The notes below the pieces were generated by a model. That model worked only from the letters and a program-made list of their open reading frames with translations. It was not told the origin of the DNA and made no database searches. From Longimicrobium sp. (GTDB lineage Bacteria > Gemmatimonadota > Gemmatimonadetes > Longimicrobiales > Longimicrobiaceae), in contig DASVWD010000126.1 in NCBI GenBank assembly GCA_036389795.1, forward strand, positions 1 through 64,000: a stretch of 64,000 nucleotides of DNA, read 5' to 3'. Within the stretch, counting starts at the first letter, position 1. Each line of letters starts with the position of its first letter. The position numbers and the translations under genes were made by a program. Below, piece after piece: positions 54,220-61,991 of the stretch.

Positions 54220-55211
54220 GCTTCCTCGGTGCTTTCCGCCAGGTGGGCCAGCCGCCCGGCGATGTGCTCCACCATCCCGGCCTCCACGCTGCGCGCGGCA
54301 ACCCCGATGCCGTTGCGGATGGCGGCGGGCGGCGAGCCCCCGTGGCTGATGATGACCACGCCGTTCACCCCCAGGAGCGGGGCGCCGCCGTAGGTCGAGT
54401 AGTCGAGGCGGCGGAAGAGCCGCTCCAGGTCCAGCTGCACCCCCTGCTCCTCCATCTCGCGGCGCAGCACGCCGCCCAGGAAGCCGGCCATCGACTCGTA
54501 GAACTTGAGCAGCACGTTCCCCACGAACCCGTCGCACACCAGCACGTCGCAGCGGTGGAAGAGCACGTCGCGCCCCTCGATGTTCCCCACGAAGTTGAGC
54601 GTGGGCGATGCCGACAGGAGCTCGTAGGTCTCCAGCGTCTGCTCGTTCCCCTTCTCGGGCTCGTGGCCGATGTTGAGGAGGCCCACCCGCGGGCTGGCGA
54701 TCCCCATCAGGTCCTGGGCGTAGATGGTGCCCAGGTGCGCGAACTGGAAGAGGTGCTGGGGGCGGGTGTCGACGTTGGCCCCCATGTCGATCAGGAAGAA
54801 GGCGCCGCTGGCGGTGGGGACGGCGGCGCCCACGGCGGGGCGGTCCACGCCCGGGATCGGGCGCAGGAAGAGGTGCGCGGCGGCCATCACCGCGCCGGTG
54901 GAGCCGGCGGAGAGGAAGGCGTCGGCCTCGCCGTTCTTCACCAGGCGCGTGCCGACCACGATCGACGAGTCCGACTTGCGCCTGACCGCCGGCACCGGCG
55001 GCTCGCCCGGGTCGATCACCTCGGGGGCGTGCACCACCTCGATGCGCTCGCGCGGCGCGGCGGCGTGCCGGGCCAGCTCGGCCTCGATCCGGCCCTGGTC
55101 GCCCACCAGCAGCACGGTGGCGTCGGGCCGCTCAAGCAAAGCTCCGACCGTTCCCTCGACCTCGACGGCCGGGGCACGGTCGGAGCCCATCGCGTCAACC
55201 GCGATCCGCAT
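54216..55211 (-). CDS. plsX: Phosphate acyltransferase PlsX
   Basis: A 331-residue protein: AVDAMGSDRAPAVEVEG at the start, SDSSIVVGTRLVKNGEADAFLSAGSTGAVM (in parts), DMGANVDTRPQHLFQFAHLG and LLNIGHEPEKGN. It makes acyl-phosphate from acyl-ACP for phospholipid synthesis at the membrane. Position between rpmF and fabH is the classic order. Confidence 0.97.
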   Translation of the reverse strand: MRIAVDAMGSDRAPAVEVEGTVGALLERPDATVLLVGDQGRIEAELARHAAAPRERIEVVHAPEVIDPGEPPVPAVRRKSDSSIVVGTRLVKNGEADAFLSAGSTGAVMAAAHLFLRPIPGVDRPAVGAAVPTASGAFFLIDMGANVDTRPQHLFQFAHLGTIYAQDLMGIASPRVGLLNIGHEPEKGNEQTLETYELLSASPTLNFVGNIEGRDVLFHRCDVLVCDGFVGNVLLKFYESMAGFLGGVLRREMEEQGVQLDLERLFRRLDYSTYGGAPLLGVNGVVIISHGGSPPAAIRNGIGVAARSVEAGMVEHIAGRLAHLAESTEEA

Positions 55212-55243
55212 CTCTGGGGGGGAAGTTCGTCGTCAGCCGGGGA

Positions 55244-55426
55244 CTAGAACTCGTCCACTTCGATCCGCTGCTCGTTGCGGTAGTAGCCGCAGTTCTGGCA
55301 GACGCGGTGCGGCAGCGTGGGGTCGCCGCAGCGCGGACAGTTGATGAACGCGGGCATGGCCGCCTTCACGTGCGTGCGGCGCTTGCGCTGGCGCTGCTTG
55401 GACTGGCGCCTCTTCGGTACGGCCAT
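55244..55426 (-). CDS. rpmF: 50S ribosomal protein L32
   Basis: A 60-residue protein: MAVPKRRQSKQRQRKRRTH, then a four-cysteine zinc ribbon CPRCGDPTLPHRVCQNCGYY. It keeps all four cysteines, so it is the zinc-binding (C+) form. Encoded between yceD and plsX as in many genomes. Confidence 0.98.
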   Translation of the reverse strand: MAVPKRRQSKQRQRKRRTHVKAAMPAFINCPRCGDPTLPHRVCQNCGYYRNEQRIEVDEF

Positions 55427-55460
55427 CGGAGCCTCTTCTTATCCCACAGGGTGAACCGTT

Positions 55461-55967
55461 TCAGTCGAACTTGACCTTCTTCAGCGCCTCCCACGGCGAC
55501 GGCGCCGCCTCGGGAACGCACTCGCACGCCCCCTCGTTGAGGTTGGCGCCGCAGCTGGGGCAGAGCCCCCGGCACTCCTCGCCGCAGAGGGCGAACTCGG
55601 GCATCTCGAGCAGGACCTGCTCGCGGACCGCGTCGGTCAGGTCCACCTCGTCGCCGCGGGCCGGCAGGGGGTAGACCTCGCCCCCGGTGTCGTCGTCCTC
55701 GCCCATGTCTTCCACGAAGAGGAGGTTGACCTCTTCGTCCACGTCCCTCTCCACGGGCGAAAGACAACGGCGGCAGGCCAGCCGCACCGTGGTGCGGAGC
55801 GTGCCGCGCAGCAGGACCCCCTCGCCGACGGACCGGGCCTCCAGGTCCACCTCGAGCGGGCGGACGAGCTCCACCCCGGTTCCCTCGAAGATGGGGTGCT
55901 CGGGCGGTACCTGCTCTCGGACCCGTACTTCTCCGCGGTCCACCGCCGCGAGGCTCAGTTTCAACAT
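55461..55967 (-). CDS. DUF177 family protein (YceD)
   Basis: A 168-residue protein. Conserved LACRRCLSPVERDVDEEVNLLF and the C-terminal CGEECRGLCPSCGANLNEG mark the YceD/DUF177 family, linked to 23S rRNA/ribosome assembly and always near rpmF. The first gene of the rpmF-plsX-fab run. The long acidic insert (VEDMGEDDDTGGEVYPL) is typical. Confidence 0.92.
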   Translation of the reverse strand: MLKLSLAAVDRGEVRVREQVPPEHPIFEGTGVELVRPLEVDLEARSVGEGVLLRGTLRTTVRLACRRCLSPVERDVDEEVNLLFVEDMGEDDDTGGEVYPLPARGDEVDLTDAVREQVLLEMPEFALCGEECRGLCPSCGANLNEGACECVPEAAPSPWEALKKVKFD

Positions 55968-56189
55968 AAACCGGAAAGCTATCCCGAAAGCCGCGCCCTG
56001 TCAAGCGAAAGGCCGCCTTTCCGGGCCGGTTCCCCCGCGCCCCGGCCGCCCTGAGCGGGGCTCACAAGGTCGTGGGGCGCGGGCGGGCGCGCAAGAGCCC
56101 GTTCGGCGGGGGCCGCCCGCGACGGCCCCCGACGAACGAGTACTCCACGGACGGTCCGGCGCGGCCTCGCCCCGAATCCGGCGAAAGAC
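55968..56189. other. Spacer upstream of DUF177/rpmF operon
   Basis: No gene is seen. A GCGGGGGCCGCCCGCGACGGCCCCCG hairpin-like stretch lies near 56106-56130. The promoter for the rpmF-fab run should be at its 5' end, close to 55970-56000. Confidence 0.4.
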
Positions 56190-56250
56190 TTTTCTCGCGC
56201 AGAGTCGGCACAGTCGACAGAGGGGTTTCTCCGCTGACTCTGCGCGAGAC
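56190..56250. repeat. Family C hairpin repeat, copy 7 (possible terminator)
   Basis: TCTCGCGCAGAGTCGGCAC and CTGACTCTGCGCGAGA are the arms. It lies 18 bp past the astacin-like gene stop (56268). Confidence 0.65.
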
Positions 56251-56267
56251 CTGACGTTCTTCCGGGA

Positions 56268-57944
56268 TCAGGGCTGCTCCCAGACGTACCCCGCGACCCC
56301 TTCGTCGACCCAGCCTCCCGCCAGCGCGCCCTGGCGCTCCCCGGCGTGCGTCGTGAAGAGGTGGTCGCTGTTGCGGGGGTTGAACAGCCGGTACAGCGGC
56401 ACGGTGCCGGGCATCTGCCAGACCGCCACCAGCCCCATCTCCCCTTCCGCGGGGGTGCCGGTCTCGCAGGAGCGGTCGCGGCTGAGGAAGTGGTGGTTGT
56501 AGACGAAGCAGCGGTACAGCGGCGCGTAGTCGGGGCCCGTGAGCGAGGTCAGGAAGAAGAAGGCCTGGGTTTCCAGGACGAAGCCGCCGCGCCCCTCGGC
56601 CGGGTCGTGGCTGTACATGTGGTCGCCTCCGCCCCAGCCGGGGTTGTAGAGGCGGTGGATGGGGATGCGGGTCCAGACGTAGCCCGTGACCCCCTCGTCC
56701 ACCCATCCCCCGTCGATCAGGCCCTGGCGCTCCCCGGCGTGCGTGGTGGAGAGCCGGTGTCCCGTGGGGGCGTGCCGCACGCGGTAGAGCGGCACCGTGC
56801 CGGAGAGCGGCGAGGCGGCCAGCTGGCCGAGCGCGGCCTCCGCCTGAACCCCGGACTCGCAGAACGGGTCCCGCGACAGGAAGTGGTGCCCGCCGACCGC
56901 GCAGCGGTAGAGCGCGGCGTACGAGGCGCCGGCCGCGGAGGTCAGGTAGAAGTAGTGCCGCTGCTCCAGCACGAAGCCCAGGGAGCCGCCCTCCCGCGGA
57001 TCGGTGCCGTACAGGTGGTCGCCGCCGGCCCAGTTCGGGTTGTAGAGCCGGTGGATGGCCGTGGACGGCGGGTACATGGCCCGGAGCGTGAAGACGTCCG
57101 TCGAGCCCAGCCCCGACCGCTGGCCCATCTGCGCGTCCAGCCCCCGCCGCGAGCGGATCGTCGGCTGCCCGTTGATCGAGAAGGAGTAGGGGCCGTAGTG
57201 CATGATGGAGCCCTCGGCGTAGGTGCTGACGTCGGAGGCCCCGTCGCAGTAGTTGTAGAAGTTGTGCTGCCTCTCCGGGTCGATGTTGCCCCAGAGGATC
57301 TCCACGAACTGGTCCCGGTCGCACCGGCTCTGCTCGTGCCACATCCCCAGCGCGTGGCTCAGCTCGTGGACGGTGCTCCCGGTCCCGCAGCCGTCGGCGA
57401 GCCACACCGTCTGCGCGCCGCCGATCCGCCCGACGTACGAGGCGCAGCCGTCCGAGGGGATGACGCGGACGTAGTCGGCCTCGCCGCCGCGCGGCACGAA
57501 GCGGATCCCGACCGTGCTGGCCTCGATCTGCGCGATCGCCTGGAGAACGCGCGCGGGGTTCGGGAGCGAGGGGTCGATCACGTACGGCACGACGCCGCCG
57601 GGCCACCGGTAGAGCTGCCCGCCCGAGTTGAACCCCTCGATGCTCACCCCCCGGCGGGGACCCGGGACCGCGCCGGGGCTGGACGCGACCGATCCGGCCG
57701 GCCCGAGGACGATGTCGCCCTGCCAGACGGCCAGGCCGTCCCGCACCTCGTAGGTGATCCGCAGGGGCTTCCCGTCGCGTCCCCGGATGTAGCCGGACCG
57801 CAGCTCGCCGGGGGTGGGAAACCCTTCCGTCCGGACCTGCTTCGCGGGCGCGGGCGTCGGGCCGGCGGGGCCGACCGGCTCGTCCTGGCACGCGGCGAGG
57901 GCGGCCAGCAGCGCCGGCGCCGCGATGCGGAGTACGTTTCGCAA
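56268..57944 (-). CDS. Astacin-family (M12A-like) metalloprotease lipoprotein with DUF5648-like C-terminal modules
   Basis: A 558-residue protein from a TTG preceded by AGGAG. Lipobox LAALAAC (C19). Protease domain (about 100-265): zinc motif HELSHALGMWHEQSR (H193, H197, H203, E194) and the Met-turn SIMHY (246-250). Residues about 280-558 hold four repeat-like lobes: IHRLYNPNWAGGDHLYGTDP, a GTVPLYRVRHAPTGHRLSTT lobe, a second IHRLYNPGWGGGDHMY lobe and PLYRLFNPRNSDHLFTTHAG, the DUF5648-like pattern. This suggests secretion and substrate or wall binding. The protease is probably lipid-anchored outside the cytoplasm. Confidence 0.88.
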   Translation of the reverse strand: MRNVLRIAAPALLAALAACQDEPVGPAGPTPAPAKQVRTEGFPTPGELRSGYIRGRDGKPLRITYEVRDGLAVWQGDIVLGPAGSVASSPGAVPGPRRGVSIEGFNSGGQLYRWPGGVVPYVIDPSLPNPARVLQAIAQIEASTVGIRFVPRGGEADYVRVIPSDGCASYVGRIGGAQTVWLADGCGTGSTVHELSHALGMWHEQSRCDRDQFVEILWGNIDPERQHNFYNYCDGASDVSTYAEGSIMHYGPYSFSINGQPTIRSRRGLDAQMGQRSGLGSTDVFTLRAMYPPSTAIHRLYNPNWAGGDHLYGTDPREGGSLGFVLEQRHYFYLTSAAGASYAALYRCAVGGHHFLSRDPFCESGVQAEAALGQLAASPLSGTVPLYRVRHAPTGHRLSTTHAGERQGLIDGGWVDEGVTGYVWTRIPIHRLYNPGWGGGDHMYSHDPAEGRGGFVLETQAFFFLTSLTGPDYAPLYRCFVYNHHFLSRDRSCETGTPAEGEMGLVAVWQMPGTVPLYRLFNPRNSDHLFTTHAGERQGALAGGWVDEGVAGYVWEQP

Positions 57945-58193
57945 GGGATTTTCTCCTGAAGGAATGGTGGGTGGGACTGAAGACGGTCGGTCTCGACATG
58001 AAGGGATGCTCATCCATGGGGATGCGCGTGTTTCCTGGTTTCTTCCTCCTTTCGACCTGGATCCCGGCGAGCACATTCAGCCGGGGCGGCACGGGACGTT
58101 CGAGGAGAACAGCCTAAAAATGCGACACCGAGTTGTCAATATATATTTCCCGCAATGTCGAGCACTGAGGCAAGAGGAGCCAGGAAGCCGGCA
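57945..58193. other. Spacer between astacin-like and holin-like genes
   Basis: About 330 bp including the terminator at 58194. An AT-rich patch near 58110-58150 (AACAGCCTAAAAATGCG, TCAATATATATTTCC) may hold the astacin-like promoter. No gene seen. Confidence 0.4.
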
Positions 58194-58228
58194 CCGGACA
58201 GGGGACGCGGTGCGCGTCCCCTGTCCGG
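58194..58228 (-). terminator. Terminator of the holin-like gene
   Basis: A perfect 15-bp stem CCGGACAGGGGACGC with a 5-nt loop, 53 bp beyond the stop at 58281. Confidence 0.8.
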
Positions 58229-58280
58229 CTGCTCACGGTCGGGCTCGATCCGGCAGACGGGGCGCTTCGCCGCCTCCGGG

Positions 58281-58649
58281 CTATCTCCGGTCGTCGTCGT
58301 CGATCAGGAAGATCGAGAGGAGCCAGGAGACCAGGCTGATGACGATGGAGCCGACGAGCGCCGGGACGAAGCCGTCGACGTAGAACCCGTAGCCGAACTG
58401 CTGTGAGAGCCAGCTCGCCAGCAGCAGCATGAGCGCGTTGATGATGAAGATGGCCAGCCCCAGCGTGAGTACGATCACGCCGCAGGCCAGCGCCTTCACG
58501 AGCGGGCGCACCAGCGCGTTGACGAGCCCCAGCACCAGCGCCACCACGAGCAGCGTCACGATGCCGCCCTCGTAGCGGATGCCGGGGACGAAGTGCGCCG
58601 CGGCCCACACGGCGGCGGCGGTGATCAGCCAGCGGAGGATCAGGTTCAC
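58281..58649 (-). CDS. Phage holin family 4-like membrane protein
   Basis: A 122-residue protein from a GTG start with four membrane spans (about 3-22, 27-50, 55-78, 90-115). VRPLVKALACGVIVLTLGLAIF and INALMLLLASWL match the small PF04020-type holin-family 4 superfamily. Despite the name, these are usually housekeeping membrane proteins of unknown function. The last residues are acidic (DDDDRR). Confidence 0.82.
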   Translation of the reverse strand: MNLILRWLITAAAVWAAAHFVPGIRYEGGIVTLLVVALVLGLVNALVRPLVKALACGVIVLTLGLAIFIINALMLLLASWLSQQFGYGFYVDGFVPALVGSIVISLVSWLLSIFLIDDDDRR

Positions 58650-59230
58650 GGTCGGCCCCCGGTGCGGGTGGATGCGGCGACGGTAGTCTGCCGCTGTACG
58701 AAACGTCGCCCGGCGGGGTTGCACAAGAGCCGGAGGCCGCGCGACGGGCCGCGGCCTGTCCGGGCCGTGGGAAGCAAACCCCACGTGATCACATACTTAT
58801 TGTGCCACATCAAGTTAGCTCCACCCCTTACTCGGCGCGTACGGAACTTGCGTTCATAATTTCCGACCCTATATGTGGCGACGTATGGCGGGGTGATTGG
58901 CGCGGGCCTCCGATCCGGTTGCACGCCTGCCCGCAGCCGTCGACGCACGTGTGGCCTTCGATTCCATTGCGGATCTTTGCCGGGGCAGACGGCCCCACGG
59001 GAATCGCCGTATCCGGAAACCGTGTTTTCGTGCGATGATCCGTTCCGAAGCGCAGCTTGCGACAGGCCTCTTTCCGCCATCCCGAGAGCAGGAGGGCGGT
59101 GAGGAAGTATGTCCCTGTGGTGTCGCCGTGTCCGCGAGCATCTGACGGCCGCGTCCAATCCGGGCGCGGCCGTTCACGTCGGTCCCGCGGGGGCGGGGCC
59201 GGCCATCACCCCCACTCTGGAGGGCAGCCC
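58650..59230. other. Spacer upstream of the cysteine-rich peptide gene, with candidate promoter
   Basis: 580 bp without a convincing gene. TTGCGT (58848-58853) and TATATG (58870-58875), 16 bp apart on the plus strand, form a candidate promoter in an AT-richer patch. It would give a leader of about 350 nt for the peptide gene. Short open frames in this leader have no RBS or family match. Confidence 0.4.
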
Positions 59231-59557
59231 ATGCGCAAGCTCAAGCTCGACCTGGACCAGCTGGTCGTGGACTCGTTCCACACGGCATCGCCGGCGCCGA
59301 AGAGCGGCACCGTGTTCGGCGAGCAGTGCACCTGCTACACCAACTGCACGTGTCCAGGGTGCCCCACCTGCTACGCGTCGTGTAACGGCACCTGCGACGC
59401 CACCTGCCCCGCCACCTGCGCGTACACGTGCGACGACGCCAGCTGCGGCTGCCCCGTCGGGACTGCCGACTACACGTGCGAGTACTGCACCCAGTACGAC
59501 GCCACCTGCAACGGCTACGGCACGTGCGGCAGATATCCGTGCCGCGACATCCCCTGA
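59231..59557 (+). CDS. Cysteine-rich peptide with RiPP-like leader
   Basis: A 108-residue protein preceded by GGAGGGCAGCCC. The leader MRKLKLDLDQLVVDSFHTAS resembles the LxLDxLxVxSF leader of Bacteroidota/Gemmatimonadota RiPP-like precursors (pinensin-type). The C-terminal 80 residues hold 18 cysteines, many spaced as CxxxC with Thr/Ser before the Cys (YASC, NGTC, DATC, PATC, AYTC). Such peptides could be modified natural products or metal-binding proteins. No modifying enzyme is adjacent. Export or cleavage signals are not obvious. A terminator follows. Confidence 0.8.
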   Translation: MRKLKLDLDQLVVDSFHTASPAPKSGTVFGEQCTCYTNCTCPGCPTCYASCNGTCDATCPATCAYTCDDASCGCPVGTADYTCEYCTQYDATCNGYGTCGRYPCRDIP

Positions 59558-59646
59558 GGTAGCACCGGCCTGGCTGGAGACCCGCGCTCCCACGGCGGCG
59601 CGGGTCTCCGCATCCGGCGTCGCTGAACTCGAGCATCCGCCAGGCA

Positions 59647-59686
59647 GACGACCCCTTCTCCGAGGCTCTGGAGAGGGGCCGTCGTC
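59647..59686 (+). terminator. Terminator of the cysteine-rich peptide gene
   Basis: GACGACCCCTTCTCC pairs with GGAGAGGGGCCGTCGTC (one bulge). It is of the same type as the hairpins near 46049 and 48896. Confidence 0.65.
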
Positions 59687-59859
59687 GTTGTCAGCGCCGG
59701 ACGCTGGCTCAGCCAACAGATCACGGTTCCTCGTGTGGGCACGGCCAGTTCCTGGAAACCAGAACAGCGACCCTGGCCCTGCTGTCGTCCCCGCCTATAT
59801 TCCGAGCGTTTATCGGTTGCGCAGGCCGCCGCACCCCATATCGTCCGGGACCACTGCCG

Positions 59860-61770
59860 ATGCCTTTCAAGCAGTACCTCCACCAGATCGAAACTGCCTT
59901 GCGCGCCGGTGATGCTACAGAGCACACACACCGTCCGGCGCTGAAGTCGCTGCTGGAGGCGCTGGGCGACGGAATTATCGCCACGAATGAACCCAAGCGC
60001 GACGAAGAGATCGGCGCGCCGGACTACATCGTTGCTCGGGGACGGGTGCCATTAGGCTACCTAGAGGCAAAAGATATTGGAAAACCGCTCGGGACGGCGG
60101 AGAAGACCTCCCAGCTCAAACGCTACCGTGAGGGGCTGGGGAACCTGATCCTGACCGATTACCTGGAGTTCCGCTGGTACGTCGGCGGGGAACATCGGCT
60201 TACAGCGCGGCTCGGAACAGCAGGAGATGACGGGAAGGTACGGCGGGAGCGCGGCGGCGAAGAAGCGGTGCGCGAACTGTTACACGCGTTTCTGACGACA
60301 GGAGCGCCAGTAATCGGGCGGCCGAAGGAGTTGGCAGAGCGCATGGCAGGACTAGCACGGCTGATCCGTGACGCCATCCGCGAAGCGTTCGGAGTTGAGG
60401 CCGAGCAGGGACGTCTGCACAACCAATTTGAAGGGTTCCGGCGGGTGTTGCTGCACGATCTAACGCCGGAGCAGTTCGCGGACATGTACGCCCAGACCAT
60501 CGCGTATGGCCTTTTCGCGGCGCGGGTAAACGCGCCGGAGGACCCCGCCTTCACCCGCCAGCACGCCGCATATGAGCTGCCGCGCACTAACCCTTTTCTG
60601 CGCAAGACATTCAACGTGATTGCCGGACCGGACCTGGATCGGCGTATCGAGTGGGCGGTGGACGATCTGGCTGAGTTGCTGAATCGAGCCAGAATGGATG
60701 AGATCCTGCGAGATTTCGGGAAGCGAACGCGCCAAGAAGACCCGATCGTTCATTTCTACGAGACGTTTCTCGCAGCCTACGACCCCAAGATGCGCGAGGC
60801 ACGAGGCGTCTACTACACGCCGGAGCCGGTAGTCAGCTACATAGTTCGAAGTGTGGACCACCTGCTTAAGACGGAGTTCGGGTTACCGGATGGGCTGGCG
60901 GATACTTCCAAGGTGAAGATCCCCAACCCAGACCCCGGCACGAAGTCTCGGAAAACGAAGGACTTGGAGGTACACCGCGTTCAGATTCTGGACCCAGCTA
61001 CAGGAACGGGCACCTTCCTGCACGGCGCCATTGATCAGATTCACGCGCACCTTTCGGAGCAGGGCCAATCGGGGCTCTGGTCGGCGTACGTCCGCGACCA
61101 CCTGCTGCCCCGCATCTGGGGATTCGAGCTGCTGATGGCACCGTACGCGGTGGCACACATGAAGATCGGCTTGCAGCTCAAGCAGTTGGGGTATGACTTC
61201 GGTAGCGACGAACGGCTCGGGATCTATCTCACCAATGCGCTAGAAGAGGCGCACGAGATGTCGGGACTGCCCCTCTTTGCGCAATGGATCGCGGACGAGG
61301 CCAACCAAGCCAGCCGAGTGAAGGCGGAGCTTCCGATCCTGGTGGTGATTGGGAATCCGCCATACTCAGGAATCTCTGCGAACATGGCACCGGAGATGGC
61401 AGCGATCGTAGAACCATACAAGTGGGTGGATGGAGAGCCGCTCGGCGAGCGCAAGCACTGGCTTCAGAATGATTACGTTAAATTTATCCGTTTCGCACAA
61501 ATGCGGATAGAGCGGACAGGGCATGGGATTCTCGGATTCATCACCGACAACAGCTATCTAGATGGACCGACGTTCCGCGGGATGCGGCTGAGCCTGATGC
61601 AGACGTTCGACGATATCTACATTCTGGATCTTCATGGCAATTCGAAGAAAAAGGAGACTGCACCGGATGGTAGTCCGGACGAGAACGTATTCGACATCAC
61701 ACAAGGAGTATCAATCCTGCTCGCGGTTAAGAAGCCGCAGAGACGATGGACTTCGAGGAGTTCGAGGTGA
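59860..61770 (+). CDS. Type ISP-like restriction-modification enzyme, N-terminal and methylase part (interrupted gene)
   Basis: A 636-residue product. Residues about 25-120 form a PD-(D/E)xK-like nuclease: PDY (54-56) and LEAK (E69, K71). A helical linker follows, then an N6-adenine methylase: motif I DPATGTGTFL (about 378-387) and NPPYSG (N499-Y502). The order matches single-chain type ISP/IIG-like enzymes without a helicase. It ends abruptly after VSILLAVKKPQ in a frame overlapping a small inserted gene. The missing C-terminal target-recognition half is encoded at 62217-63535. It may act in two pieces or be inactive. The GC content is lower than the flanks. Confidence 0.85.
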   Translation: MPFKQYLHQIETALRAGDATEHTHRPALKSLLEALGDGIIATNEPKRDEEIGAPDYIVARGRVPLGYLEAKDIGKPLGTAEKTSQLKRYREGLGNLILTDYLEFRWYVGGEHRLTARLGTAGDDGKVRRERGGEEAVRELLHAFLTTGAPVIGRPKELAERMAGLARLIRDAIREAFGVEAEQGRLHNQFEGFRRVLLHDLTPEQFADMYAQTIAYGLFAARVNAPEDPAFTRQHAAYELPRTNPFLRKTFNVIAGPDLDRRIEWAVDDLAELLNRARMDEILRDFGKRTRQEDPIVHFYETFLAAYDPKMREARGVYYTPEPVVSYIVRSVDHLLKTEFGLPDGLADTSKVKIPNPDPGTKSRKTKDLEVHRVQILDPATGTGTFLHGAIDQIHAHLSEQGQSGLWSAYVRDHLLPRIWGFELLMAPYAVAHMKIGLQLKQLGYDFGSDERLGIYLTNALEEAHEMSGLPLFAQWIADEANQASRVKAELPILVVIGNPPYSGISANMAPEMAAIVEPYKWVDGEPLGERKHWLQNDYVKFIRFAQMRIERTGHGILGFITDNSYLDGPTFRGMRLSLMQTFDDIYILDLHGNSKKKETAPDGSPDENVFDITQGVSILLAVKKPQRRWTSRSSR

Positions 61771-61991
61771 TAGGCCCGATTCGACGCGTGAAGACCATCG
61801 CCTCTGGCCGCCGTGTCAAGGCTCGAGATCGCCTCAACCAGTTGTTCGGGCTCGGGAGGTGGAAAAAGCGGAAAGCCGAAGCTACCGTTCGGATGAGAAG
61901 CGACGGTTCGATTCGGAAAGCTGAGATTCACTGGTTTGAGGCTCACGGTGTCGGCCGTGTACTCGGCAAGATCAAGTACTTCTTAGACTAA
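61746..61991 (+). CDS. Small inserted protein (HWFEAHGVGR family)
   Basis: An 81-residue basic protein: FEVIGPIRRVKTIASGRRV, LNQLFGLGRWKKRKAEATV, IRKAEIHWFEAHGVGR and KIKYFLD. From memory, small stand-alone proteins ending ...ELHWYEAHGIG...KIKRxL are common in cyanobacteria and other bacteria. Their function is not known. Its ATG overlaps the end of the first restriction-modification part and its TAA overlaps the next ATG (TAATG), so it is translationally coupled on both sides. Confidence 0.75.
   Translation: MDFEEFEVIGPIRRVKTIASGRRVKARDRLNQLFGLGRWKKRKAEATVRMRSDGSIRKAEIHWFEAHGVGRVLGKIKYFLD

Noticed and set aside
58281-58649. Prophage marker because of holin-family similarity
   Set aside because: This small four-span family is widespread in chromosomes, and no phage structural, lysis or integrase genes are near.
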